A DNA stretch of 44,226 nucleotides from an uncultured Dorea sp. Its GTDB lineage: Bacteria; Bacillota; Clostridia; Lachnospirales; Lachnospiraceae. How positions within the stretch are numbered: position 1 is the stretch's first letter; each line of letters begins with the position of its first letter. Positions 23,664 through 33,445 of the stretch are shown here, piece after piece. Both the position numbers and the translations under genes were made by a program. Location: assembly GCA_947645355.1 (NCBI GenBank), contig CANSCI010000011.1, positions 1-44,226 of the forward strand, written 5' to 3'. The notes under the pieces are model-generated. The model was given only the letters and a program-made list of their open reading frames with translations. It made no database searches and was not told the DNA's origin.

Positions 23664-25487
23664 GTGTTTCAAAATTTAAAAGTGAGAAGTAAGCTTCTCC
23701 TTGCATTCGGTATCGTAATGGGGCTCTATATTATAGCTGTTATTGCAGCTTCCATCGGGCTCAAAAGTGTGTCAGGGGGTTTGAAGGATTTTTACAGCGT
23801 TCCTTATCCAATGGTAGAAAATGCCATGGAAGCGCAGATTTCCACCAAGCAGATCCGTCTGAATGTATTTCGTTCCTGTTCAGCTGTTGACAATGCCAGA
23901 CGTCAGGAGCTTCAGGCCGACATAGACGCATCTGCCGAAAAACTTGCGACAGCTATGGAAAAACTGAATGAAGCCTATGAAGGCGACGCAGCAAAATTAT
24001 CAGCTGCAAATGACGCTTACGCTGCTGTAGGCGGACCGAGGACCGAGGCTATGAATTATATCCAGGCCGGGGATCTTGAAAATGCTCTTCGTTTAATTGA
24101 AGGTGACTATGCTGAAGCCTGTGATAATATGCAGAATGCACTGCAGGACATTATTGATACTGCCCAGACAACGGCGACGGACTATTATGATAATGGCATG
24201 TTCACAACTAAGATCTGCTACATTATTTTATATGCACTTGCTGCTGTCAGTCTGGTATTAACAGTAATTCTTGTATTTGCAATCACAAAGGGTCTGACCC
24301 GCCCGATCACAGAGATTGAATCTGCGATTAAGAGCATGGCGAAGGGAGATATGTCCTCCGAGGTTACATACAAATCCAACGACGAGCTTGGAATCCTCGC
24401 TGAGAATCTCCGTTTTGTATTAACCACACTGTCGTCCTACATCGGACACATTTGTGCGCGCATGAATTCTCTGGCCACCGGCGACTTAACAGTCGAAATG
24501 GATATGGATTACCTTGGAGAATTTGAAGCGATCAAAGAATCTGGTAATAAGATCATCAATTCTTTGAATGATACGTTAGGCCAGCTCCACACCGCTTCTG
24601 ATCAGGTTGCAAGCGGTTCCGACCAGGTATCTTCCGGCGCCCAGGCGCTCAGCCAGGGTGCAACTGAGCAGGCAAGTTCTGTTCAGGAGTTAGCTGCTAC
24701 CATTAACGAACTTTCCGACCAGGTAACACAGACTGCAAAGAATGCACGCAGCATCAACGGCCTGATCGAAGAGGCATCCGCAGAGGTAGGCAACAGCAAC
24801 GAAAAGATGGAAGCCATGATGAGCGCTATGGAGAAAATCAACGAAAGCTCCAGCGAGATCGAGAAGATCATCAAGACGATCGACGATATCGCATTCCAGA
24901 CCAATATCCTTGCATTGAACGCTGCCGTTGAGGCCGCACGTGCAGGCGAGGCAGGAAAGGGCTTCGCAGTCGTCGCCGATGAAGTAAGAAACCTCGCGTC
25001 CAAGAGTGCCGAGGCTGCCAAGAATACTACTACGTTGATCGACAACTCTCTGTCAGCCGTATCCGAAGGCAACCAGATTGCAGAAGATACCAGAAACTCA
25101 TTATTACGGGTTGTAGACAAAGCTTCGCATATTGCAGCAAATATGGCAAAGATCACAGAAGCAGCAGATATGCAGGCCGAAGGAATCCAACAGGTTACTC
25201 TTGGTATTGACCAGATCTCTTCTGTTGTACAGACAAACTCAGCAACCGCCGAGCAGAGTGCAGCAGCAAGTCAGGAGCTCTTTAGCCAGTCAAGCCTGCT
25301 CAAGGGTCTCGTTGGACGTTTCAGATTAAGTGACATGGCTGGTATGGCTTCCTATGAAGCTCCATCGCCATCCGCAAACGAAAGCAGTTATCATGGATCA
25401 TCTTCCAATTCTGTATCATCTTATGATGAATATGATGGCTATGATGACAATTATGTATCATTCAGTGATAATAACGACAAGTATTAG
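23664..25487 (+). CDS. Methyl-accepting chemotaxis protein
   Basis: This is a membrane chemoreceptor of 607 aa. TM1 covers about residues 11-33, followed by an extracellular four-helix-bundle-type sensor (about 34-183). TM2 covers 184-207, and a HAMP domain runs from about 208 to 260. The long signalling hairpin has the conserved tip [20 protein letters not shown] and [15 protein letters not shown]. The tail is Ser/Tyr/Asp-rich and has no CheR-docking pentapeptide. The ligand cannot be told. Start is GTG at 23664 with a strong GGAGGGAG site. It is a single-gene unit between two minus-strand operons and ends in a strong terminator. Confidence 0.94.
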   Translation: MFQNLKVRSKLLLAFGIVMGLYIIAVIAASIGLKSVSGGLKDFYSVPYPMVENAMEAQISTKQIRLNVFRSCSAVDNARRQELQADIDASAEKLATAMEKLNEAYEGDAAKLSAANDAYAAVGGPRTEAMNYIQAGDLENALRLIEGDYAEACDNMQNALQDIIDTAQTTATDYYDNGMFTTKICYIILYALAAVSLVLTVILVFAITKGLTRPITEIESAIKSMAKGDMSSEVTYKSNDELGILAENLRFVLTTLSSYIGHICARMNSLATGDLTVEMDMDYLGEFEAIKESGNKIINSLNDTLGQLHTASDQVASGSDQVSSGAQALSQGATEQASSVQELAATINELSDQVTQTAKNARSINGLIEEASAEVGNSNEKMEAMMSAMEKINESSSEIEKIIKTIDDIAFQTNILALNAAVEAARAGEAGKGFAVVADEVRNLASKSAEAAKNTTTLIDNSLSAVSEGNQIAEDTRNSLLRVVDKASHIAANMAKITEAADMQAEGIQQVTLGIDQISSVVQTNSATAEQSAAASQELFSQSSLLKGLVGRFRLSDMAGMASYEAPSPSANESSYHGSSSNSVSSYDEYDGYDDNYVSFSDNNDKY

Positions 25488-25490
25488 ACA

Positions 25491-25538
25491 AAATAAACAG
25501 AGGGCAGCGTTGTTGCTGCCCTCTGTTTATTTTTGTTT
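25491..25538. terminator. Strong bidirectional intrinsic terminator
   Basis: A perfect 18-bp stem (25491-25508 with 25515-25532, six-base loop GTTGTT) has T-rich sequence on the far side in both directions. It ends the chemoreceptor mRNA and can stop the convergent glycosylation operon, whose last stop codon is at 25579. Confidence 0.9.
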
Positions 25539-25578
25539 CTACTTATATTCTGTTCGGGATTTCCCTTCTGCCCCGTCT

Positions 25579-26685
25579 TTATTTATCTTCCCAGTCCGGT
25601 GAAAATGTCTCACCGATCTGTATAAAAGACTCCTTCCGATTCCAGTTGCAGTGGGAAGACTGGTAACACCTTTTACACGGTGCATCCATCTTTCCCTGAT
25701 CATTTACAATTCTCCGATAGTTTTGGTATTCCGGAGAATTCCACATCTCCATGAAAGGCTTTTCCATCTCATATGGAAAAAACTGCACAGATGTCGACAT
25801 ACATGGACGCACATACCCGTCTGACCCAAGGAAAAAATCTCTCCAGGATACAAAACAGTCCTTATGGTAATGATCTCCGGCTATATCCTCCCCCACATAA
25901 TGCGGAAGCTTCAACACAATTCCCAGTTCCTCGCCGACCCGGACAGCCTCCTCAAAGACCTCACGCACCAGAACTTCATGTCCCCAGAGGCACTCATCCA
26001 TCAGATCCTCACCAAATACCGTCAGATATACGACCTTGACCTCCTCTATACCAATCTCGGCCGCCAGCCTCACCAGATCCGGAAGCTCCTTTATATTAGA
26101 ACGCATTGCACAAAACACAAAATTAATCCACGGATATTTTAATCCGCGTTCTTTCTTGATCCGGACGATCTCTTTTAGATCCTCTGTGATCTGATGAATT
26201 TTTGATCCCCTTCTGATTCTTCCATTTGTCTCATCGGAAGCCCCATCCAGGCTTACCGCAAAGACATCGACCTTATAATCAAAAATAGCATCTTTAATCT
26301 TTCCAAGTGTCATTCCGTTTGTGCAGAAATATTTCCGGGCACTATGACTGTCAATTATTTGCAGCATATCAATAAAGTGAGGATGAATCGTAGGCTCCCC
26401 CCACCCCATCAGCGTAACCTCTTCTACCGTATCCATCAACGGCTCCAGGCTCCGAAAAACATCCATGTTGAACATCGTAGGCTTAAAATCAGCAGCATTT
26501 CGTCCGCACATTACGCAATTTAAATTACACGCATTTGTCAACTCAAAAACCAGCCTTCTTGGATATGACCGAAGTACTTCCTTTCCCTGTTCGAGTTCTG
26601 CAATATTAAGCTCTGTATTTGTTCTCTGCTTCTCGGTCAACTCTTTTCCGCTGAATAACGTTTTCGTCTTTGCTCTTATAATCAT
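25579..26685 (-). CDS. Radical SAM protein with SPASM-like C-terminus
   Basis: This protein has 368 aa. The radical SAM 4Fe-4S motif is C53-x3-C57-x2-C60 (NACNLNCVMCG), followed by LMGWGEPTIHP and FCTNGM, the usual GGEP-type and second-strand motifs. Near the C-terminus there are further cysteines: KDC, G-x4-C (GYVRPC), then C-x2-C-x5-C (CKRCYQSSHC). This is a SPASM/twitch-like auxiliary cluster region missing the last cysteine of the full pattern. The substrate is unknown. As the last gene of the flagellin glycan operon it may modify a sugar or the flagellin itself. The start has AAGGAG eight bases before it. Confidence 0.85.
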   Translation of the reverse strand: MIIRAKTKTLFSGKELTEKQRTNTELNIAELEQGKEVLRSYPRRLVFELTNACNLNCVMCGRNAADFKPTMFNMDVFRSLEPLMDTVEEVTLMGWGEPTIHPHFIDMLQIIDSHSARKYFCTNGMTLGKIKDAIFDYKVDVFAVSLDGASDETNGRIRRGSKIHQITEDLKEIVRIKKERGLKYPWINFVFCAMRSNIKELPDLVRLAAEIGIEEVKVVYLTVFGEDLMDECLWGHEVLVREVFEEAVRVGEELGIVLKLPHYVGEDIAGDHYHKDCFVSWRDFFLGSDGYVRPCMSTSVQFFPYEMEKPFMEMWNSPEYQNYRRIVNDQGKMDAPCKRCYQSSHCNWNRKESFIQIGETFSPDWEDK

Positions 26686-26747
26686 AACTGTTTCTCCTTA
26701 TTTTGATATAGCACGAAGCATTTCTTTCCTAATCATACATGTTTCTC

Positions 26748-27518
26748 TTACCAAGTCTTCCAGGGTGCCTTTCCTTCTCTCCAAAGCCCTTCCAGATAAT
26801 CGCGATCCCTCACGGTATCCATAGGAGACCAGAAGCCTTTATGGCAAAAGGCTTTCATCTGCCCCTCCACGGCAAGTCTTTCATAAGGCGCCCTTTCAAG
26901 CATATCCATTCCATTCCCAAGATAATCAAAGATCCCAGGGGTAAATACTGCAAACCCTGCATTTACCCAGCTCTGATCCCCCATATCCTTCTCCCGGAAA
27001 GAACGGATACTGTTCTCCCCGTCAATGCAAAGTGCTCCGAATCTGCCGGCCGGTTTTGTGGCTGTGATTGTAGCAATCTTTCCGTGGCTGTTATGAAACT
27101 CAAGAAGCCTGTACACATCCACATCAGAAACACCGTCACCATAAGTCATCATAAAATCTTCCCCTTCCACGTAGGGGCGGATCTTCTGAATTCTCCCGGC
27201 AGTCCCTGTCCCCAGGCCTGTATTGACAAGGGTTACCTTCCACGGTTCTTTCACCTGCCCCGGAACCTCCAGGGAATCATCCTTCATGTATTTTATAATG
27301 TCATTCTGATACATATAGTAATTCAGAAAATAGTCTTTAATTATATGCCCCTTATAGCCGCAGCAGATAATGAATTCATGAACCCCATATGCTGCATAGC
27401 CCTTCATTATATGCCAGAGGATCGGCTTCCCGCCGATCTCCACCATCGGTTTCGGACGCAGGTGTGATTCCTCCGAGATCCTCGTTCCGTATCCCCCTGC
27501 CAGAATTACCACCTTCAT
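26748..27518 (-). CDS. rfbF: Glucose-1-phosphate cytidylyltransferase (RfbF/DdhA type)
   Basis: This enzyme makes CDP-glucose from CTP and glucose 1-phosphate, the entry to CDP-3,6-dideoxyhexoses. It is 256 aa. The nucleotide-binding loop is LAGGYGTRISEESHLRPKPM, followed by EIGGKPILWHIMKGY, and the metal-site region is MTYGDGVSDVD. The C-terminus WSPMDTVRDRDYLEGLW is typical. It is separated by 3 bp from the RfbH-like gene upstream, so they are co-transcribed. A second divergent copy lies at 28883. Confidence 0.92.
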   Translation of the reverse strand: MKVVILAGGYGTRISEESHLRPKPMVEIGGKPILWHIMKGYAAYGVHEFIICCGYKGHIIKDYFLNYYMYQNDIIKYMKDDSLEVPGQVKEPWKVTLVNTGLGTGTAGRIQKIRPYVEGEDFMMTYGDGVSDVDVYRLLEFHNSHGKIATITATKPAGRFGALCIDGENSIRSFREKDMGDQSWVNAGFAVFTPGIFDYLGNGMDMLERAPYERLAVEGQMKAFCHKGFWSPMDTVRDRDYLEGLWREGKAPWKTW

Positions 27519-27521
27519 ATT

Positions 27522-28865
27522 TTAGCGCTCCTGAACAAACTGTGTAATTTTGTCTATCATGTATTTTATTTGTCCTTCTTCCATTCCAGGATATACCCCT
27601 ACCCAAAGGCTGTGTCCCATAATACAGTCGGTATTCTCCAGTGTCCCTGCTACGCGGTAACCTGCATTATCCGCCCGCATTTCATCGAAGCAGGGATGCT
27701 TTATAATATTCCCTGCAAACAGATTGCGCGTCTGAATATTGGATTGTTCCAAAAAGACCGCAAGTTCATCTCTTGTAAACCCTGCATTTTCGCGGATCGT
27801 AAGCAAAAAGCCAAACCAACTCGGGCGCGAGCTTTGCTCTGCCTCGGGAAGTATCATAAATTCCTGCAGCGGTTCAAGCCCCTTTCTGAGCATCTCCCAA
27901 TTTTTCCTGCGCGCATCCGTAAATCGGTCAAGCTTTTTAAGCTGCGCACATCCTACTGCCGCCTGAAGATCTGTAGCTTTCAGGTTATATCCAAAATGAG
28001 AATAGACAAACTTGTGGTCATACCCAAAAGGCAGTTCTCCATATTGTCTGTCAAAGCGGTGCATACATCTTCCGTCCTGCCCTGACTTGCAGAAGCAGTC
28101 TCTTCCCCAGTCCCTAAGTGAATTTACTATTTTATAGAGAATCGGATCCTGCGTATACACAGCGCCGCCCTCTCCCATAGTCATGTGGTGGGGCGGGTAG
28201 AAGCTGGATGTCCCCAGATGCCCGACGGTCCCTGTCTTTCTCCACTCTCCGCGATACATGTATTCGGAGCCCAGAGCATCACAATTATCCTCGATCAGCC
28301 ACAGTCCATGTTCATCGCAGAAACTTCGAACCGCCTCAAGTTCAAACGGATTACCCAGCGTATGTGCCGCAAACACCGCCCTGGTTCTGTCTGACAGCGC
28401 ATCCTTCAGCATCCTGACGTCTATATTGTATTGGGGGATTGTCACATCAACAAATACAGGAATCGCCCCATACTGTATGACAGGGGAGATCGTCGTCGGG
28501 AATCCCGCTGCTACAGTAATCACCTCATCCCCTTTTCGGATCCTTCTATCACCCAGCAGCGGAGATGTAAGCGCCATAAAGGCCAGCAGATTGGCCGAAG
28601 AGCCAGAGTTGACCAGAGAGCAGTATTTCACACCCATATATTCTGCAAAACCCTTTTCAAATTCTTCAGCATACCTGCCGGCTGTCAGCCAAAACTCCAG
28701 AGATGCATCCACCAGATTGCAGAGTTCCTCGTCATCAAACACCCGCCCCGCATAGTTAACTCTCTCTCCACAACGGTACGGCTCTTTATCTCCAAACTGT
28801 TCTATATAATATTTTTTTGTCAATTCCAGGATTTGATCTTTGATATCTTTTGCCTGATTTTGCAT
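27522..28865 (-). CDS. rfbH: RfbH/DdhC-type PLP-dependent [2Fe-2S] 3-dehydrase
   Basis: This is a homologue of CDP-6-deoxy-4-hexulose-3-dehydrase (E1), the enzyme that removes the 3-OH with PMP and a [2Fe-2S] cluster. It is 447 aa from the ATG at 28863-28865, which has AGGAG eight bases before it; the longer frame to 28925 would overlap the previous gene. The lysine of ordinary DegT aminotransferases is replaced by His (YPPHHMTMGEGGA), the mark of E1. The cluster ligands fit C-x61-C-x1-C-x7-C (DNCD ... DCFCKSGQDGRC); in classic E1 the first gap is 57 because of a shorter loop. The E3 reductase partner is not in the window. Confidence 0.9.
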   Translation of the reverse strand: MQNQAKDIKDQILELTKKYYIEQFGDKEPYRCGERVNYAGRVFDDEELCNLVDASLEFWLTAGRYAEEFEKGFAEYMGVKYCSLVNSGSSANLLAFMALTSPLLGDRRIRKGDEVITVAAGFPTTISPVIQYGAIPVFVDVTIPQYNIDVRMLKDALSDRTRAVFAAHTLGNPFELEAVRSFCDEHGLWLIEDNCDALGSEYMYRGEWRKTGTVGHLGTSSFYPPHHMTMGEGGAVYTQDPILYKIVNSLRDWGRDCFCKSGQDGRCMHRFDRQYGELPFGYDHKFVYSHFGYNLKATDLQAAVGCAQLKKLDRFTDARRKNWEMLRKGLEPLQEFMILPEAEQSSRPSWFGFLLTIRENAGFTRDELAVFLEQSNIQTRNLFAGNIIKHPCFDEMRADNAGYRVAGTLENTDCIMGHSLWVGVYPGMEEGQIKYMIDKITQFVQER

Positions 28866-28882
28866 ATTGTCCACTCCTATCA

Positions 28883-29662
28883 TCAATCCTCCCACACTCT
28901 CCACGGAGGATTGCCGCCTTTCCACAACTGTTCCAATTCATACCTGTCTCTTTTTGTTTCAACCGCAGACCAGAATCCCGGATGCCTGTAAGCCTGAATC
29001 TGAGAATCCTGTGCAAGCCTTGGGAAGAGAGTTTTCTCCAAAAAAGCATCCTCTTCCTTCAGATAGTGAAATATTTCCTTTGAAAAAACCATATTACATG
29101 CATTTACCCACGACTGGGACAGCCAGCTTTCCCGCTGCCCCCCATATAAAAAACTTCCCCCGTCGTCCAGCGGCAATACTGCATTACGGCCGGCAGGCCT
29201 GGCCACCGCCACTGTAGCGGCAAGTCCTTCCTGCCTATGTCTTAATACCATCTGAGACACATCAATATCAGAAATACAGTCTCCGTACGCAACAATAAAA
29301 TCTTCCCCGTCCACGTAATCTCTGGTTCTCAGGATCCTCTGTACGATTCCGGCATCCCTGCCGGTATCCAATACCGTAACCTTCCAGTCCTCCGTACGTT
29401 TCCGGTGGATCATCACCTGATTTGTCGCCAGGTCTATCGTTACGTCTGACTGATAAATATAATAATCTGTAAAATACCGTTTTATCATATCCCCTTTGTA
29501 CCCTGCACATATAATAAAATCATTGTATCCATAATGGGAATACAATTTCATAATATGCCACAAAAGAGGCCTCTCCCCGATCTCCAGCATTGGTTTCGGA
29601 AAGTTCTCATTATGATCCGCAAGCGTACTTGGCAGACCTCCTGCCAGAATCAATACTTTCAT
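28883..29662 (-). CDS. Second, divergent RfbF-like sugar-1-phosphate nucleotidyltransferase
   Basis: This protein has 259 aa. It shares the RfbF scaffold: MLEIGERPLLWHIMKLYSHY, the CAGYKGDMIKRYF region, VAYGDCISDID and the C-terminal FWSAVETKRDRYELEQLW. The nucleotide loop, however, reads GGLPSTLADHNENFPKPM in place of GGxGTR, so the usual Thr-Arg pair is missing while the following Pro-Lys-Pro-Met is kept. It may use another sugar phosphate or nucleotide, or have lost activity. Its co-occurrence with rfbH and rfbF suggests a related sugar donor. Confidence 0.8.
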   Translation of the reverse strand: MKVLILAGGLPSTLADHNENFPKPMLEIGERPLLWHIMKLYSHYGYNDFIICAGYKGDMIKRYFTDYYIYQSDVTIDLATNQVMIHRKRTEDWKVTVLDTGRDAGIVQRILRTRDYVDGEDFIVAYGDCISDIDVSQMVLRHRQEGLAATVAVARPAGRNAVLPLDDGGSFLYGGQRESWLSQSWVNACNMVFSKEIFHYLKEEDAFLEKTLFPRLAQDSQIQAYRHPGFWSAVETKRDRYELEQLWKGGNPPWRVWED

Positions 29663-29669
29663 ACTTCAC

Positions 29670-31346
29670 CTACTCACCCTTCTGCCAGTACATATACTTC
29701 CGGTCAACGTACACACTGTTTATTTCTTTCACATTCTGAAAACTCTTTTTGATCCGTCTTCCTACATCTTCACTGCCGTACATTGCGACCATGTATCCTT
29801 CCGGCTTTAATCTCTCGAACAGCTCACAAAGCAGCTCTACATCTTTTACTCCGTCTACGCCCTGCTCAACGACGATGTAATCATACATCGATAAACGCTC
29901 CTTCAGTTTTATGCCGCGCTCCAGGAACTCCACCTTATCGGATACTAGCTGCAGATCCTCAAGAAAGCTTTTATCTTCTGTAATGTTGTGTACAAAAACA
30001 TCTGTATTATGGATATTCTCTCTGTGCATCTCTTTAATCTTAAGAGGTGTGCCGCCGAACCCGCAGTTTACCCCAAGCACCTGTACCTCTCCCCTTTTAT
30101 CACATGGAAGCTCATGGAACAGGCTGGGCGCATAACAAAATCCCGGGCCCCAAGGATCAACCCCAAAAATCTCTTGAAAATCCCGGCGTCCTTGTGTATA
30201 TACTTTTTCATCTTCTTTGCGGTTCCATTCCTCTTTAATAGTAATTGATCCAAAGTGATGGCAGTACGCATCCTTTGCCAACAGCAATTTGTATCCGTTC
30301 CTGCGGTACAGAAGGGATGCCCTGTCATCAGGGAAAGCGTAGGGGTTTCTTGAAAAAAAGTATCCGTTGTCCGGTATTTTTATATACGTAGCAGTTCTTC
30401 TTATATCCACAGGGTTGACCAGACGGATCCTCTGTTCCCAGCGATACGGATCAGATTTATTATTTTCCTCCGCCTTTACAAAAAACTCATCCAAATCCGA
30501 GTATTCCATAAAACTCAGCGTCTGGCAGTTGCTTATATTGCTTGTACTCGGTACCACCCATGCAACGGACTCATCAGATGTTATACATTTATACATATTC
30601 TCGATAGCGCCTGGCGGAACAATAACATCATTGCTGATCGACAGGAAGTACTTACCTTCCATAATCCTTCTTACCGCGTCCATCCCGCCGCCGTTTATTT
30701 CAATATCCAGCTGCTTGTGCGGAGCAATCTCTTCAAAAAATTCCCTGGTCCCGTCAGACGAGCCGTGATTGACCAGAATCAATTCATAAGTGAGATTTTC
30801 CGGCAGGTTCTGAAGATCCTTTAACAGATTTTCCACACACAGCTTCGTATAGCCAAGTTTATTATATCCTATCACCACAACAGACAGTTCGTACTTATAT
30901 TCCCCCGTCTTTTCTGCCTCCTCGGTATAATAATTCCGAAAGTAACGGAAGATATCCTGCTTATAGTATTGCACCATCTTATCCTTATCCGGATATACAC
31001 AGCCCCAGAAATAAAAGTTTCCCCGCATCTCCTCAATCAGAGGAATCAACTCATATTCTATCTTCTGAAGCGCCTTTGCTGCATCATTCTCCTGGTAATA
31101 AGAAACCCTGACCAGGGAAGCTCGTATGGACCCTATCGCCGCCGGAAGGCTCAGCCCCCCCTCTTCTTCCTTCAGATCATCTGCGATATCTTGTATACCG
31201 ACAATCATTTGATACATATCATTAGACAACTGTGTATACAGCGCAGCATTGCCTTCGTATACACAGCTGTATATCTGTTCTGCTGCTGACAGAAGGGTAT
31301 CCATCATCTCCAATAATTGACCCGCAAATTCCTGGTTTTTAATCAT
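29670..31346 (-). CDS. Large family 2 glycosyltransferase with N-terminal helical and C-terminal Rossmann-like parts
   Basis: This protein has 558 aa and three parts. Residues 1-130 are helical with no domain I recognise. About 150-390 is a GT-A fold of family 2, beginning ELSVVVIGYNKLGYTKLCVE and containing VNHGSSDGTREFFEEIA. SNDVIVPPGAIENM stands where a DxD is usual. The C-terminal 150 residues (GVNCGFGGTPLKIKEM, then YDYIVVEQGVDGVKD) resemble a SAM-methyltransferase-type Rossmann fold, possibly degenerate. Likely role: transfer of a sugar in the flagellin glycan. Confidence 0.82.
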   Translation of the reverse strand: MIKNQEFAGQLLEMMDTLLSAAEQIYSCVYEGNAALYTQLSNDMYQMIVGIQDIADDLKEEEGGLSLPAAIGSIRASLVRVSYYQENDAAKALQKIEYELIPLIEEMRGNFYFWGCVYPDKDKMVQYYKQDIFRYFRNYYTEEAEKTGEYKYELSVVVIGYNKLGYTKLCVENLLKDLQNLPENLTYELILVNHGSSDGTREFFEEIAPHKQLDIEINGGGMDAVRRIMEGKYFLSISNDVIVPPGAIENMYKCITSDESVAWVVPSTSNISNCQTLSFMEYSDLDEFFVKAEENNKSDPYRWEQRIRLVNPVDIRRTATYIKIPDNGYFFSRNPYAFPDDRASLLYRRNGYKLLLAKDAYCHHFGSITIKEEWNRKEDEKVYTQGRRDFQEIFGVDPWGPGFCYAPSLFHELPCDKRGEVQVLGVNCGFGGTPLKIKEMHRENIHNTDVFVHNITEDKSFLEDLQLVSDKVEFLERGIKLKERLSMYDYIVVEQGVDGVKDVELLCELFERLKPEGYMVAMYGSEDVGRRIKKSFQNVKEINSVYVDRKYMYWQKGE

Positions 31347-31381
31347 ATCTTTCCTGCTCTCTTTCCCATCTATTTCCTGAA

Positions 31382-33412
31382 TTATGTATTTTGCAGCAAT
31401 ACCTGCTTCATCTTCAGCACTTCCAGATCATCCGGCATCAAAGACAGAAGCTGTGCGATCACCGTTTCCGCCTGGCTGTATTCCTGCCTCTCAAGCATTC
31501 CGCGCAATGCCGGTTTTATCTGTGACGCCAAAGTCTCAAATTCCTCTCCTTTTCTCTGTGAGGCTTCTTCAGATTTTGTAATTACGTAGTCAAGCAGACG
31601 CTTGATGATCACTGACAGTCCCGGGTGGATATCCAGCGCTTTTCTAAGGCCTTTAATGGCGCTTCCCCAGTCCTCCCTGTCTATATACTCCAGCGTACCA
31701 TGTATTGCCAGAGCAAACTGGCAGACAGCCGGCAGATAATACACCTGCTCCCCTTCAAAAAATTCATCCCGGTACAGGTTCCTGTAATAGTATAGCGCCG
31801 TCCTGCAGAACTCACGCAGTGCACACACCAGCCGCTCGTCCATATACACATTTTCCAGCATCAGCTTTACATGAACCTGCTGCTCCAGGCAGGAAAAGTA
31901 AAGTGGATATCCCTCAAAACCAACCTTATACTTTTCCAGAATCTCTTCGTAATTATTAAGCTCCATTTCTTTTACAATCTTAGACACATACGCATTCCAT
32001 TTCTCCAGGCTCACTCGTTTCAGGAGTTCGGAGATATCGAATCCATTCCTCACACCCAGTTCGAGTACAGCGCGCTCAGTAAATGCATTGATCTTTTCAC
32101 AGCACTTCTGATAGTACACCCCGGCCTGTCCGATATCCCCTTCTGCCTCTGCACATAATGCTTTCTGCAGGTATACATATGGATTCTCACTTTGAATCCG
32201 GGAGAAAGCTTTAAGGATCTCTGTATTTTGCTCTGTGTTCCTGTACTTCCATTCCTCGAGAGTCGTATAAACACCATCCTGCATTTCCGCCTCCCGATCC
32301 CATGGAATCATGCCGAGAATCTCCCGGACACTTTTGTAATCTTTCAGTCTGACTCCGGAGTAGAGTGCATTAACATATACTTTGTAGGACTGAACCTTGA
32401 TCCCCGCAGGGCTGATCTCTGACACAGACTGAACACCCCACTCTTCCTTGTGAGAGTCTAAGTATTTGTTCAAATCATAAAACTTCCGTGCTGCGCGCAC
32501 ACATTTCTTATCCAGCCGCAGTTCCATACACAGCTGGGCGATGAGCATATTCAAATATGCGTCGACCACTGTACAGCTGCGATTATTGTTTACAAGCCTC
32601 TCTGCCTCCTTAAGCGCCCGCTCCTTCTCTCCCTGAAATGCCACAAACGCCGGAAGCAATGCCATGCACCAAAACTCATACACATAGATTTTCTTCTTAT
32701 CCTTCGCACTCACCTCTAAACACCGGCGCGCGTACTCTTCCGCTTTTTTGTATTCATGCTCGTTCCGGTATTCCTGAGCCAGCTGCATGTAATGCTTTCC
32801 ATTGTCCGGTTCCTTCCCGGCCTGCTGAAGCAGCAGCGGAATATTCCTTTTCGCCCTGTCACCGCTCTTTACATTTTTATTAGAGACATACCCATAATGG
32901 TGCACATAATCGTCCAAATATTTCAGCGTCTGACAATTGTCCTGGTCAGATACAAGGTATTCATGGATGGCGCTTTCAAAATGAAGCTCCGGCACTATCC
33001 TGGCCATCCTGGCCACATACGCATCCGTGCTGCCCGCACCTTCCCAGCTCTCATAATTCCTCTGAATGTAGGAGGCCATATAATACTGCCTGTACTCCCC
33101 GCTTTTAAAGAACCGGCAGATGGACGACGTATCTTCAAACCACTCGTCGTCATCCAGATACATAAACCATTCCCCTTTGGCCGCCTTAAGCCCTACATTC
33201 CGCGCCGCCGAAAAATCATTGCACCATTCAAAAGGAATTACATGGTCTGTATATTGATGTATAATGTCAAGAATTTCTTTTTTCTTTCCTGTAAATACTA
33301 CGATCAATTCACAGGGAAGTTCACGAAGCAGCTGCTTCAGGGAATCCAGACACCTTTTCAGCGTCTCCTCCCGATCCGACACTAACATAGTAATGCTCAA
33401 TTGAACCTTCAT
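31382..33412 (-). CDS. Family 2 glycosyltransferase fused to TPR-like repeats
   Basis: This protein has 676 aa. The N-terminal 220 residues form a GT2 domain (QLSITMLVSDREETLKRCLD, WCNDFSAARNVGLKAAKGEW, metal motif YLDDDEWF). The remaining 450 residues are helical repeats of TPR type with hallmarks such as HYMQLAQEYRNEHEYKKAEEYA. This architecture is common near flagellin genes in Clostridia and is thought to glycosylate flagellin. It is the first gene after the flagellin terminator, with no clear promoter of its own in the 33-bp gap. Confidence 0.86.
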   Translation of the reverse strand: MKVQLSITMLVSDREETLKRCLDSLKQLLRELPCELIVVFTGKKKEILDIIHQYTDHVIPFEWCNDFSAARNVGLKAAKGEWFMYLDDDEWFEDTSSICRFFKSGEYRQYYMASYIQRNYESWEGAGSTDAYVARMARIVPELHFESAIHEYLVSDQDNCQTLKYLDDYVHHYGYVSNKNVKSGDRAKRNIPLLLQQAGKEPDNGKHYMQLAQEYRNEHEYKKAEEYARRCLEVSAKDKKKIYVYEFWCMALLPAFVAFQGEKERALKEAERLVNNNRSCTVVDAYLNMLIAQLCMELRLDKKCVRAARKFYDLNKYLDSHKEEWGVQSVSEISPAGIKVQSYKVYVNALYSGVRLKDYKSVREILGMIPWDREAEMQDGVYTTLEEWKYRNTEQNTEILKAFSRIQSENPYVYLQKALCAEAEGDIGQAGVYYQKCCEKINAFTERAVLELGVRNGFDISELLKRVSLEKWNAYVSKIVKEMELNNYEEILEKYKVGFEGYPLYFSCLEQQVHVKLMLENVYMDERLVCALREFCRTALYYYRNLYRDEFFEGEQVYYLPAVCQFALAIHGTLEYIDREDWGSAIKGLRKALDIHPGLSVIIKRLLDYVITKSEEASQRKGEEFETLASQIKPALRGMLERQEYSQAETVIAQLLSLMPDDLEVLKMKQVLLQNT

Positions 33413-33445
33413 ATACCAAAACCTCTCCCATAATTTATCTATAAC

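Noticed and set aside
26739-27467. Open frame of 242 codons opposite rfbF
   Set aside because: It is antisense to a clear cytidylyltransferase gene, with no domain and no promoter or ribosome site.
28866-28925. Longer N-terminus for the RfbH-type protein
   Set aside because: It would overlap the previous gene by 43 bp and has no ribosome site, whereas the ATG at 28865 has AGGAG at good distance.
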